NCBI GenBank assembly: GCA_016718605.1
Contig: JADKCY010000002.1
Coordinates: forward strand, 1,800,501 to 1,864,500
Source: Lysobacterales bacterium
Lineage (GTDB): Bacteria; Pseudomonadota; Gammaproteobacteria; Xanthomonadales; Xanthomonadaceae
Reading direction: 5' to 3'
Length of the DNA: 64,000 nucleotides
In this document: one piece after another, positions 1 through 8,313 of the stretch
How the letters are laid out: every line of letters begins with the position of its first letter
Position numbering within the stretch: the first letter of the stretch is position 1
The notes under the pieces: generated by a model
Databases searched by the model: none
What the model was told of the DNA's origin: nothing
The model's input: only the letters and a program-made list of their open reading frames with translations
Translations under genes and position numbers: made by a program

Positions 1-2
1 TG

Positions 3-2429
3 CAGGCGCTGCCATCCAGCGGCGACAGCGACGCGCGCCGCGCGGCTGGCCGCAGCGGCGGTGCGGTGGTGCTGTGTGCGCCCACCGGCGTCGGCAAGAC
101 GCTGCTGGCCGCGGAAGTGCTGCAGCGCTTCGGGGGCGAGCGCCCGGTGCTGTGGTTCTGGTTCGCGCCCTTCGCGGGCCTGGTCGAGCAAGCGGCGGGC
201 GTGCTGCGCGCGCAGGTGCCGGCGCTGCGCCAGTTCGACCTGCAGGCGGACCGCGCGCTGGACACGGTGCGCAACGGCGGCGTCTTCGTCACCACTTGGC
301 AGAGCGTGGCTGCCGCCAATCAGCAGGCGCGCCGTGCACGCAGCCGCAGCGACGAGGGCGCCGCGCTGGATGACCTGCTGCTGCTGGCCCGCGAACAGGG
401 CCTGCAGATCGGCTGCGTGATCGACGAAGCGCATCACGGCTTCCACAAGGCCAAGGAGGCGCGCAGTTTCTTCACCGAGGTGCTGCAGCCCGACTACACC
501 CTGATGCTGACCGCGACGCCGCGCGATGCCGATATCGCCAAGTTCGAGCAGGACACCGGCTATCGCGTTGGCGGCCCTGAAGAGTGGGTGACACTGGCGC
601 GCGCCGATGGCGTTGCCGCTGGACTGCTGAAGCGCGGCGTCAAGCTCGTGCGCTTTCTGGCCAAGGACGACGACGTCGGCACCTTGGTCGACTTCGAGCG
701 CACCGCGCTGCGCGAGTGCGCGGAGATGCATCGACACATCCAGCGCGAGCTGGCGCAGGCGCAGATCACGCTGACGCCGCTGATGCTGGTGCAGGTGCCC
801 GACGGCGATCGCGCCATGCGCGAGGCAAAGCGTCAGCTGGTCGAAGAGCTGGGCTTTGCTGAGGAGGCCGTGCGCATCCACACCGCCAAGGAGCCCGACG
901 CCGATCTGTTGGCCCTGGCCGTGGACCCGAGCGTTGAGGTGCTGATCTTCAAGATGGCAGTAGCCCTGGGCTTCGATGCCCCGCGTGCGTTCACCCTCGC
1001 GGCCCTGCGCGGCGCGCGCGACAAGGACTTCGGCATCCAAGTGATCGGCCGCCTGATGCGCGTGCATCCGCTGCTGCGTCGACGCGAGAGCCTGCAGGCC
1101 GAGCTGGACTACGGCTTCGTCTTCCTCGCCAATGCCGAATCGCAGGAAGGCTTGCTGGACGCCGGTCAGGCCATCGATAAGCTTTCCACGCAGGTGCCTG
1201 AGCTCGGCAGCCAGACCGTCATCACCGTGGTCGGCAGCAATCACACCGTGCAGCTGCTGCGCACAGGTGAGTCGGCCAGCCTGCTGCTGGATGGACGCAG
1301 CGTGCAGCGGGTGCCGCTGCCGGGGGCTTCGGACGAAGACGCAGCAGTCGCAAGCCCGGGCTTCGAACAGCTGGCGCAGCAGCTGCTGCAGGGACAGACC
1401 TTGGAGCTGTTTGCGTCCTTGGCACCTGCGGGCACCAGCCCCAGTGCCCGCCTCATGCTGTCGACGGTGCTGAAGAGCGACAGCCGGCGCAGCGCCAGTA
1501 ACGTGTCGCTGCGCGAAGGCATGCCGCGCAGCCTGCTCAGCGAGTATTTACCGCCGATCGACGGCGAACTTGAGCGGCGCATTGCCGATCATGTGGATTT
1601 CTCACCGCAGGTGTTGGGGTCCATGTCGCGTGGGCTTGCGCGTTTGCTGAGAATGGAAGGCGATGTGTTCGGCCATATTGGCAGCGAGCGGGAAACCTAT
1701 GTGCTTGCAGAGCTCGATCCGGTGCAGATGGCTGCCAAGCTTGAACGTCAGATTGGTTTGTTTGACCTTGACCCGCGCGCACTCTTGAATGCGCTGTTGG
1801 ATCGCTTCAAGGAAAAGCTGCCCGAAGCGGGCTTCGCGCTCCCGAGTTCAGAAGAGGCTCTGGAGCACGCGCTCGATGTGGTGCTGGTGCGCAATCCGTC
1901 GCTGCTGAGAAACGCCAATCGTCTGGCCCGCATGCAGCGCATCGATCTGCACGAGGTGCAGCTGCCGCCGGGCATCTTCAGCGCGGAGCCGATGAAGCCT
2001 GCGAAACGCAACATCTACGGCGTCTTCCCCAACAGCTGGGACTCCGAGGATGAGCGCGCCTTTGCCGAGAAGCTCGATGCTTGCGACGAGGTGTTGTGGT
2101 GGCATCGCAACCCTGCTCGTCGGCCGGAGAGCGTTGCGCTCTACAAATGGGACGACGGTAGCCCCTTCCACCCCGACTTTGTGGTGGCCTATCGCGGACG
2201 CGGTACCGAGTGCGATATCGCGCTCGTCGAAGTTAAGGGCCCGCGCGGCTGGGGCGACCCCACCGATTTCGCCAAGGCAAATGGTCCCGCACACGCGAGC
2301 TACGGGAAGTGCATCTTTGTTGGGCGAGCAGATAAGCGTTCGCCTTTCGAGCGCTTGCTGCCGAAGGATGATCGCTTGATACCGGTTGTGGCCTGGGATT
2401 TCAGGCAGCTCCTTCACCAAGATCTATAG
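3..2429 (+). CDS. Type III restriction-like DEAD/DEAH helicase with C-terminal nuclease domain (5' partial)
   Basis: The reading frame is open to the left edge, so the N-terminus is missing; the first visible feature is the Walker A motif (APTGVGKT, about nt 81-104). A DEAH-type Walker B follows (VIDEAHHG, about nt 418-441), and helicase motif VI appears as QVIGRLMR near nt 1040. The C-terminus carries PDFVV (about nt 2172) and VEVKG (about nt 2226), the D...ExK layout of PD-(D/E)XK nucleases as in the C-terminal domain of type III Res subunits. The family translocates on DNA and cleaves it, usually with a Mod methyltransferase; no partner is in the window and it would have to lie to the left. 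A stand-alone defence helicase-nuclease is the alternative. The helicase call is secure, the exact system is not. Confidence 0.8.
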   Translation, partial: QALPSSGDSDARRAAGRSGGAVVLCAPTGVGKTLLAAEVLQRFGGERPVLWFWFAPFAGLVEQAAGVLRAQVPALRQFDLQADRALDTVRNGGVFVTTWQSVAAANQQARRARSRSDEGAALDDLLLLAREQGLQIGCVIDEAHHGFHKAKEARSFFTEVLQPDYTLMLTATPRDADIAKFEQDTGYRVGGPEEWVTLARADGVAAGLLKRGVKLVRFLAKDDDVGTLVDFERTALRECAEMHRHIQRELAQAQITLTPLMLVQVPDGDRAMREAKRQLVEELGFAEEAVRIHTAKEPDADLLALAVDPSVEVLIFKMAVALGFDAPRAFTLAALRGARDKDFGIQVIGRLMRVHPLLRRRESLQAELDYGFVFLANAESQEGLLDAGQAIDKLSTQVPELGSQTVITVVGSNHTVQLLRTGESASLLLDGRSVQRVPLPGASDEDAAVASPGFEQLAQQLLQGQTLELFASLAPAGTSPSARLMLSTVLKSDSRRSASNVSLREGMPRSLLSEYLPPIDGELERRIADHVDFSPQVLGSMSRGLARLLRMEGDVFGHIGSERETYVLAELDPVQMAAKLERQIGLFDLDPRALLNALLDRFKEKLPEAGFALPSSEEALEHALDVVLVRNPSLLRNANRLARMQRIDLHEVQLPPGIFSAEPMKPAKRNIYGVFPNSWDSEDERAFAEKLDACDEVLWWHRNPARRPESVALYKWDDGSPFHPDFVVAYRGRGTECDIALVEVKGPRGWGDPTDFAKANGPAHASYGKCIFVGRADKRSPFERLLPKDDRLIPVVAWDFRQLLHQDL

Positions 2430-2728
2430 CTCGACGCACCGGCTGCAGGGCATTGTGCTGCATTGCTTGAAATGTAGGTGAGGCACAACGGTGCGTGTGG
2501 ACTGCCGCATCGGGATTGTTCGTGTCGCAATAGATCAGTGTCGTGCGCGTGATCCAGGATCAAGTTCGATTCTCAACTAAGTTGCCAAGTCGCCGCATCC
2601 GAAAAGGTCGAGGCGCGCCTGGAAAAATTGCTCATCCATTGAATTATTGTTGCAGGCTGTTAGTCTCCGCATGCCCTGTCGAAAACAGGTATGCAGATGA
2701 ACGTAAATGTCAGCTTGGTTTGCTTCGG
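2430..2728. other. Intergenic gap before the DAC-like gene
   Basis: About 300 bases without a convincing gene. The frame of the next gene extends upstream to 2543, but that stretch reads as basic, low-quality peptide and the recognisable domain begins only after the ATG at 2729. I see no clear terminator, operator or RNA gene. Confidence 0.5.
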
Positions 2729-3181
2729 ATGAGTGTTCCGGACGCTGTGCTCAGTCTGATTCGGCGGGTCGATTCGCGTCGCATCCCGTCGTTTTCCGGG
2801 ATTGGTTTGATTGTCTACGACAGTCTGGTGCATTTGCCCTGTCTGCCGATGGCCGAGCAAGAAAAATATGAGCGCTTGGACGAGGTGGCGGGCTTGCTGG
2901 CCGAGTACTCGCGGCGCCAGGACGCGCATCACGATGGCTTTCATCTGTTGGATCGCCATCTTCGGCTGACCCACGCCGCCCAGTACATCGCGCCTCCGAT
3001 TGTCGAGCGCGTGCGTTGGCAACCCGATACATCTGTGGGTGCGCGAACAATGACGGCTTTACTGGCCTCAAGTGTGGAGGGCGTGTTGTTGACCGCCAGT
3101 GTTTCCTCGGACCACAGCGTCCGTCTGTTCCGCGCGGGCGAGTGCGTGTTCGAAGCGATCGGTGGCTTCGCCGACGTATGA
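2729..3181 (+). CDS. Diadenylate cyclase-like (DisA_N fold) protein with degenerate active site
   Basis: The 150-residue protein resembles the DAC/DisA_N domain. It has the order HHDG (about residues 70-73), a short hydrophobic stretch, the segment GARTMTALLASSVEGVLLTA, and a C-terminal beta-hairpin ending in RLFRAGE. In active c-di-AMP synthases the motifs are DGA and RHR. Here the first reads DGF and the second is replaced by ART, so cyclase activity is doubtful and a nucleotide-sensing or purely structural role is as likely. The start at 2729 was chosen because the upstream extension to 2543 looks non-coding. The gene is convergent with speA, 38 bases away. No regulatory or membrane domain is fused to it, unlike CdaA or DisA. 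The fold assignment rests on motif order only. Confidence 0.55.
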   Translation: MSVPDAVLSLIRRVDSRRIPSFSGIGLIVYDSLVHLPCLPMAEQEKYERLDEVAGLLAEYSRRQDAHHDGFHLLDRHLRLTHAAQYIAPPIVERVRWQPDTSVGARTMTALLASSVEGVLLTASVSSDHSVRLFRAGECVFEAIGGFADV

Positions 3182-3219
3182 CAACAAACGGACGTCGGGT
3201 TCGAGCAGCGTCGGTGGGA

Positions 3220-5097
3220 CTATTCAGCGAGATAGGTATAGCCGGTCAAGCCGGCTTCCAGTGCGGCGCGCAGCGACGCGGCTTCGGCCGCGCTGATGTC
3301 GACAGCCGCTACCATCTGTGCGTAGCGTTCGCGTAGATCGCTCAAGCGGTAGCCCACGTAGTCCAGCATCACGTCGGTGGTGTCGCCGCGCCGTGTGCGT
3401 TCAAGTGCGTGACCGGATTCGGTCAGCCGTACGTTGACGGCATCGGTATCGCCAAACAGGTTGTGGATGTCACCCAAAGTGTCCTGATAGGCGCCGACCA
3501 TGAACACACCGACGCGATAGCTCTCACCCGGACGCGGCAGGTGCAAGGGCATTGAGGTATCCAGGTCGCCGTCGTCAACATAGGTTTCGACCTGACCGTC
3601 CGAATCGCAGGTGAGATCGGCAATCACACCACGCTGCGTCGGTTCTTCGTTCAGACGGTGAATGGGCATGATCGGAAAGACCTGGTCGATGGCCCAGGTG
3701 TCCGGGATCGACTCGAACACCGAGAAGTTGACGAAGTACTTGTCGACCAAGCGTTCGTCGAGTTCGTCCAAGACCGCGCGATGACCTTTTTCGACATAGG
3801 TCAGACGTTGGCGAACGCCATGCGCGATGGCGTAGAAAAGATCGTCCAAGGCCGCACGTTCACCGAGGTCGAGTTGGCCCAGCGCATACAGGGTCTGGCC
3901 CTCGGCCTGGAAATGCTGCGCCTCGTGAAACAGTTCCACTGCCGGGCGCTCGTCCAGCGCAGCATGAATCTCGCGCAAATGGCGGATCACCATCGGTTCA
4001 CCCGCAAGCGAAGTCGGTATCGCGCCTTGCGGCGCAGCTTCGATCTCGCTGACATTGGCAACCAGCACGGCATGATGGGCGGTCAGCGCGCGGCCAGATT
4101 CGGTCAACACGCGTGGTGGGGTCAGACCGTGGGCGGCGCAGGCATCGGCCAAGGGCTGCACGATGGTGTGTGCGTACTGCTCCAAACCGTAATTGATCGA
4201 GCAGCTGCCGCGCGATCGTGTGCCTTCGTAATCCACGCCAAGACCACCGCCGACATCCATGTAGCGAATGGGGCAGCCCAACGTGACCACCTCGACAAAG
4301 TAGCGGGTCGCTTCGCGCATGCCGCTGGCGAAGTCGCGCACGTTGGAGATTTGCGAGCCCATATGGAAATGCAACAGTTGCAGGCAGTCCAGCAAATCGG
4401 CCTGCTTCAGCTTGTGCACGAGATCCAGCAACTGGCGTGGTGAGAGCCCGAACTTGGCCTTGTCGCCGCCCGAGTTCTGCCACTTTCCCGCGCCCAGCGA
4501 GGCCAATCGCATGCGCACGCCAAGGCCAGGGCGCACGCCTAGCGCCTTCGACTCTTCAATGATGTGCTCGAGTTCCGAGGCCTTCTCGACCACGATGTAG
4601 GTTTGCAATCCCAGTCGGCGCCCAATCAAGGCAAGGCGGATGTACTCGCGATCCTTGTAACCATTGCAGATCACCACGCCGCCGGGCTTGGATAGCGCCA
4701 ACACGGCCATCAGCTCCGGCTTGGAACCGGCCTCCAGACCAAACCCTTCACCTGCCCGCGCGGCGAGTTCGCCGGCGACGCCATAGTGCTGGTTGACCTT
4801 GATCGGGTAGATCGCGGTATAGCCACCGCCGTAGTTCAGCTCCTGCATGGCCTGCGCAAACGCAGCCTGCAGGCGGCCCAGACGATGACCGAGGATGTCC
4901 GGGAAGCGCAGCAACAAGGGCAGTCGAAGTCCCTCCTGCAACGCCGCCTCCACCACGGCGGGCAACGAGATCGCATGCTGCGGTTCGGCATTCGGCTGCA
5001 CGCTGACACCACCGTCGGTCGCGATGTCGAAATAGCCCTCGCCCCAATGGGCGATCGAATAGGTCTGGCGCGCGCGCGCAAGGCTCCAGTCGCTCAT
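3220..5097 (-). CDS. speA: Biosynthetic arginine decarboxylase (PLP-dependent)
   Basis: The product converts arginine to agmatine, the first step of the agmatine route to putrescine, in the cytosol. It is about 625 residues long, normal for SpeA. The N-terminal sequence MSDWSLARARQTYSIAHWG is typical of the family. The PLP-barrel motif YPIKVNQ carries the probable Schiff-base lysine, and FGLEAGSKPEL, HFHMGSQ and the glycine-rich DVGGGLGVDYEG follow in the expected order. The start at 5097 was preferred to the in-frame ATG at 5121 because it gives the conserved N-terminus. The gene is monocistronic, convergent with the DAC-like gene and preceded by a hairpin. Confidence 0.95.
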   Translation of the reverse strand: MSDWSLARARQTYSIAHWGEGYFDIATDGGVSVQPNAEPQHAISLPAVVEAALQEGLRLPLLLRFPDILGHRLGRLQAAFAQAMQELNYGGGYTAIYPIKVNQHYGVAGELAARAGEGFGLEAGSKPELMAVLALSKPGGVVICNGYKDREYIRLALIGRRLGLQTYIVVEKASELEHIIEESKALGVRPGLGVRMRLASLGAGKWQNSGGDKAKFGLSPRQLLDLVHKLKQADLLDCLQLLHFHMGSQISNVRDFASGMREATRYFVEVVTLGCPIRYMDVGGGLGVDYEGTRSRGSCSINYGLEQYAHTIVQPLADACAAHGLTPPRVLTESGRALTAHHAVLVANVSEIEAAPQGAIPTSLAGEPMVIRHLREIHAALDERPAVELFHEAQHFQAEGQTLYALGQLDLGERAALDDLFYAIAHGVRQRLTYVEKGHRAVLDELDERLVDKYFVNFSVFESIPDTWAIDQVFPIMPIHRLNEEPTQRGVIADLTCDSDGQVETYVDDGDLDTSMPLHLPRPGESYRVGVFMVGAYQDTLGDIHNLFGDTDAVNVRLTESGHALERTRRGDTTDVMLDYVGYRLSDLRERYAQMVAAVDISAAEAASLRAALEAGLTGYTYLAE

Positions 5098-5153
5098 AGC
5101 GAGAGGCTCCACAGCAATCAAAGGGCGCGTAGTGTAGGGCCTGCGGGCAATGA

Positions 5154-5179
5154 TGCCAGTGACAATGTCATCACTGGCA
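5154..5179 (-). terminator. Stem-loop downstream of the cytochrome b gene
   Basis: Perfect 9-bp arms TGCCAGTGA and TCACTGGCA flank an 8-base loop, 15 bases beyond the cytochrome b stop codon and 57 bases before the speA start. No T-tract follows on the minus strand, so it is either a non-canonical terminator, an mRNA 3' end stabiliser or part of the speA leader. Confidence 0.45.
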
Positions 5180-5193
5180 GCGCCAATTCAGTT

Positions 5194-5847
5194 TCAACGA
5201 ATACGCTTGGGCTCACTCTGTATCAGGTAGGCCTCTTCCTCAGGGCTGAGATCCACATCGTCAAAGCCGCTGAGCATCGGTTTGACGTGTTCGCGGAAAC
5301 CGTGGCCCACCGTCAGCAAGTAAAGGTGGGTAATCAGGAAGGCGACCATCATGAAGGCCGCTGCGGTATGCGTGGTGGCGATCCAGAACAGCCATGTCGA
5401 GGCTTGCGGCCAGCCCTGCCAGAAGCCGTACAGCAGATAGACGATGCCGGTGCTCCAGATGGCCGGGAACAGCACGACCTTCAAGCCCAGATAGGCCAGC
5501 GCCTGCAGCGGGTTGTGCTTGCGTTTGTAGACCTTCCGATAGGGGTGCGCCTCGCCGTGAAAAATGCCCCAGGAATAGAAACGAGCGACTTTCCACAGAC
5601 CGGTGATGGTGGGCAGGTATTGCTTCCATTCGCCCGTCGTGAAAAGCCAGAACGTCGCGAACGCCCAAATCGCCAGCAACAGCAAGGCGGCGCCGCTATG
5701 CAGGGTGACTGCCATCTTGAACGACAGCAGATCATGAAAGCCATGCAGTCCGAATCCGGTGACCATGAGGCTGACCACCAGCAGCATTTGGGTCCAATGC
5801 CAGAAGCGCTCGAAGCGCGTGAAGATGAGAACTCGACGGGTGCTCAT
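5194..5847 (-). CDS. Membrane cytochrome b (cytochrome b561/thiosulfate reductase cytochrome b family)
   Basis: The 217-residue protein has four or five hydrophobic segments and histidines placed as haem ligands in helices, for example ERFWHWTQM near residue 15, TLHSGAALLLL near residue 48, TTHTAAAFMM and LITHLYLLTVGHG near the C-terminus. This is the layout of di-haem cytochrome b subunits that take electrons from quinol. The ATG follows the octaheme cytochrome stop directly (TGA then ATG), so the two are almost certainly co-translated and form a quinol-to-periplasm electron-transfer pair. The C-terminus is an acidic cytosolic tail. The natural electron acceptor cannot be read from sequence. 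Confidence 0.85.
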   Translation of the reverse strand: MSTRRVLIFTRFERFWHWTQMLLVVSLMVTGFGLHGFHDLLSFKMAVTLHSGAALLLLAIWAFATFWLFTTGEWKQYLPTITGLWKVARFYSWGIFHGEAHPYRKVYKRKHNPLQALAYLGLKVVLFPAIWSTGIVYLLYGFWQGWPQASTWLFWIATTHTAAAFMMVAFLITHLYLLTVGHGFREHVKPMLSGFDDVDLSPEEEAYLIQSEPKRIR

Positions 5848-7476
5848 TCAGTGCGCTCCCTTGGTGCCGGTGAAGAAACGGATCAGGCCATGGCCCAGCG
5901 CGCCCAGCAGTGTCGACGCCACGATCAGCAGACCGCCGATATCCAACCATGAGGGCGCGTCACGGCCTGGCATGTAGACACCGGCAATGCCCGCCAGTCG
6001 CCCTTGCTTGGCATGGCAGTCGGTGCAGCCGAGAGCTTCATGTTTCGGCGCGACCATATGGGTGATCGGCCAATTGGAAATCGTGGAGACAAACCCGAGT
6101 TCGCCACTGAAGGGCAGGTCGTAGTCGGCCATGCCCCGCTCGACGGCTTTCTGCATGTCGAAGTTGCCCCAGAAGGAGTCCTTGTCCTCCCCCCACAGGT
6201 GCGAATACACCAAGGTGCCGTTCTTGGCATCGAAGGGCATCCACGTGTGCATCTGCTTGAACGGCCAGATGCGCGAGTCCGGATCGTCGCGCGATCCGGC
6301 AAAACCGTTGATCGCAATGGGCGCGTCAGCAGGATCAAAGTGCGTGTCGATGGTGGTGTAGGTCATGTGGCCGTCAAACCAGGCGTAGGTGGGCACTAGG
6401 TTCTCGCCGTAGGTGAAGCTGCCCTTGATCGACTTGTAGGTGTAGCGGTGGTGGCCGTTGCCTTGGGTGTATTCCGACTCGTTGTAGCCCGCGCCATCTT
6501 GGGTCTTGCCCGCGGTGCGCCAGTCCCAATCGACCATGGTAGCCACGCCGCCCCGCGCGAACTCCGGGATATGGCAGGTCTGGCAGGCAATCTTGCTGAC
6601 GTGGTCGTTGAGCTTGATCTGCGCGATCGATTGCTGAGGGTGCGGCGTCGTTCCGTGACAGGACTCGCACGTCGCCACGTCCCGACGTTGACCGGGCAGG
6701 CCTGTGCCCTCTTCGTCCTTGGCCTGCATTTCATAGCGGCTGCCGGCCCAAACGTGGTTCTTGGTGACGTGACACGCAGTGCAGGCGAAGTTCAAGCCGT
6801 CGGCCGCCATATGCACGTCGACCGCTTCGGTTGGTGCAGCCAGTGCGGAGGAAAGATCGCCGTGCTTGACGTTGTCACCACCGCCGCCATTGAAGTGGCA
6901 CGTGCCGCAATTCTGCCGTTGTGGCAGCACCACGTTCTGCGCCACGGCTGTCCAGTCAATCGGCTTTTTGCCTTCGAACATGATCGAGCAGGCTTCACTG
7001 CCGCGCGTGTTGGGGGTTTTGTAATAGCTGCCGGTGCCGTCATGGCAGACCACACAGTCGATGTTTTCCTGATTGGTGAAATCAAAGGTTTCGTCTTTCC
7101 AACCGTAGCCCGCATGGCATTGCGCGCACATGCCTTCATTGCCACGTGCGTTGGTGCAGAAATTATTGACTAGGTGCTTTTTGCCGAGCATCTGCCCGCT
7201 ACGGTCATCGCGGTGCTCCCACGTCCAGTGGATGTTCTGCATGAAGTGCTCACCGGCCTCGGTGTGGCAGCTCAAGCAGGCTTTGGTCACTTCAGGACCA
7301 GAAAAAAACGGCCCACCCAAGGCCTCGAGTTTGCTGTGGTCCGTCGTGCCACCGGTCAAGGCGCCTGAAAGCTGGGGCGCAGTGCGCACCGGTGCAGCGG
7401 CATCTTCAGCACGGGCCGAACCGGCATTCCATAGCAACAGCAAGGCGGCGACGAATCGCAAAACGGGTATGCGCAT
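5848..7476 (-). CDS. Octaheme c-type cytochrome, tetrathionate reductase (Otr)-like
   Basis: After a Sec signal peptide (MRIPVLRFVAALLLLW...ARA) the protein carries eight CxxCH haem-binding motifs in order: CLSCH, CAQCH, CVVCH, CGTCH, CTACH, CESCH, CQTCH and CTDCH. A C-terminal hydrophobic helix (WLDIGGLLIVASTLLGALG) would anchor it to the inner membrane. The haem number and length match the octaheme tetrathionate reductase family, whose members reduce tetrathionate, nitrite or hydroxylamine in vitro. The start at 7476 is preceded by GGGAG; the longer frame to 7545 has no signal peptide at its N-terminus. It is paired with the cytochrome b gene immediately downstream, so it is likely quinol-fed. 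The substrate is an inference. Confidence 0.85.
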   Translation of the reverse strand: MRIPVLRFVAALLLLWNAGSARAEDAAAPVRTAPQLSGALTGGTTDHSKLEALGGPFFSGPEVTKACLSCHTEAGEHFMQNIHWTWEHRDDRSGQMLGKKHLVNNFCTNARGNEGMCAQCHAGYGWKDETFDFTNQENIDCVVCHDGTGSYYKTPNTRGSEACSIMFEGKKPIDWTAVAQNVVLPQRQNCGTCHFNGGGGDNVKHGDLSSALAAPTEAVDVHMAADGLNFACTACHVTKNHVWAGSRYEMQAKDEEGTGLPGQRRDVATCESCHGTTPHPQQSIAQIKLNDHVSKIACQTCHIPEFARGGVATMVDWDWRTAGKTQDGAGYNESEYTQGNGHHRYTYKSIKGSFTYGENLVPTYAWFDGHMTYTTIDTHFDPADAPIAINGFAGSRDDPDSRIWPFKQMHTWMPFDAKNGTLVYSHLWGEDKDSFWGNFDMQKAVERGMADYDLPFSGELGFVSTISNWPITHMVAPKHEALGCTDCHAKQGRLAGIAGVYMPGRDAPSWLDIGGLLIVASTLLGALGHGLIRFFTGTKGAH

Positions 7477-7554
7477 GGTGATCTCCCGGCGGGTATGGCG
7501 CTTGACGTCAATAAGCGCAGTGCAAGCCACGCGCCCTACGTGCAATATGCGTAA

Positions 7555-7570
7555 TTCAGATTTTTCTGAA
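7555..7570. promoter_or_regulatory. Inverted repeat upstream of the octaheme cytochrome
   Basis: TTCAGA-TTTT-TCTGAA, perfect 6-bp arms around a 4-base spacer, lies about 80-95 bases upstream of the octaheme cytochrome ATG. It has the size and symmetry of a dimeric regulator site. It is not an FNR (TTGAT-N4-ATCAA) or CRP match, and the regulator is unknown. Confidence 0.35.
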
Positions 7571-7677
7571 CTTGCGCTGGATCAATTGCTTGCCGCCACC
7601 ACGCCACTCGGCTAGTCGGTTTGGTACTTTCCGCAAAGCAACATAGGCTCGATCGCCGTGATCGCCGGCGGACTGCG

Positions 7678-8313
7678 TCAGGCGGCCTCTGCCACAGCCA
7701 AGGCGGCGGCATACTCCTCGGGCGCAACGAGTGGACACCAAGCGACCTGAAATCGCACTGTTTCGAAGCAAATGTGCATCGGTGAGGCGATTTCGAAACT
7801 GGCGGGTGAAACACGCAGACCTGTCGCGGCGGCCTTCAATGCGGCTTCCTTGGTCGTCCATTGCTCGGTCAATCGCGTGCGACGCTGCGCAGGGTCGAGT
7901 GACTTCCAGTGTGCGAACTCGACCGGATGAAGCACTTCACTGGCCAAGGCCTCGGTGGGGGCAGCGATCAGATGTTCGACATCGACACCCACCGCAACAT
8001 CGGCGAGTGCAATCAGCGCGTAGTGCTCACTGTGGGACAAATTGAACTGCAGGGCGGGGTGATCACCCAGTTGCGGTTTGCCAAAGCTGTCGCGAACGAT
8101 GTTGATCTGGTGTGGGGGCTCATCCAGCTTGGTGCTGAGAATGCGCCGCAACGCACAGTGCGCTGCGACAAAGCGGTCGCGCAGATCGGATTTGATGAAG
8201 CGCTGAGCGCGCGCATGTTCGGCATCATCCAGCCAATCATTGCGCAAAGGTTCCTTGCCCAGATCGACCCAAGCCACGTCAACGGCACGGCCTGCGAGCA
8301 CGACCCGTTGCAT
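7678..8313 (-). CDS. 4'-phosphopantetheinyl transferase (Sfp type)
   Basis: The protein transfers 4'-phosphopantetheine from CoA to the active serine of carrier proteins. At 211 residues it has the Sfp/AcpT signatures: GVDVEHL (GxDxE, Mg-binding) and WTTKEAALKA (WxxKEAxxKA) in the C-terminal half. The ATG at 8313 overlaps the preceding stop in TGATG, which fixes the start; the longer frame to 8442 lies inside the preceding gene. It is the last gene of the polysaccharide export run. The only carrier-domain clients in the window are the four peptidyl carriers and one acyl carrier of the megasynthase at 31368-45914, so this enzyme very probably activates them. That pairing ties the two gene arms functionally. 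Confidence 0.92.
   Translation of the reverse strand: MQRVVLAGRAVDVAWVDLGKEPLRNDWLDDAEHARAQRFIKSDLRDRFVAAHCALRRILSTKLDEPPHQINIVRDSFGKPQLGDHPALQFNLSHSEHYALIALADVAVGVDVEHLIAAPTEALASEVLHPVEFAHWKSLDPAQRRTRLTEQWTTKEAALKAAATGLRVSPASFEIASPMHICFETVRFQVAWCPLVAPEEYAAALAVAEAA

Noticed and set aside
2543..2728. Upstream extension of the DAC-like gene
   Set aside because: The 62 extra residues are basic, contain no recognisable motif and have no good start context.
3658..5952. Long plus-strand open frames antisense to speA and the cytochrome b gene (3658-4443 and 4786-5952)
   Set aside because: They mirror conserved genes in another frame, as happens in high-GC DNA, and show no domain of their own.
7500..7512. 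FNR box upstream of the octaheme cytochrome (TTGACGTCAA)
   Set aside because: It is a 10-bp palindrome without the four-base spacer of an FNR site and lacks the TTGAT half-site.
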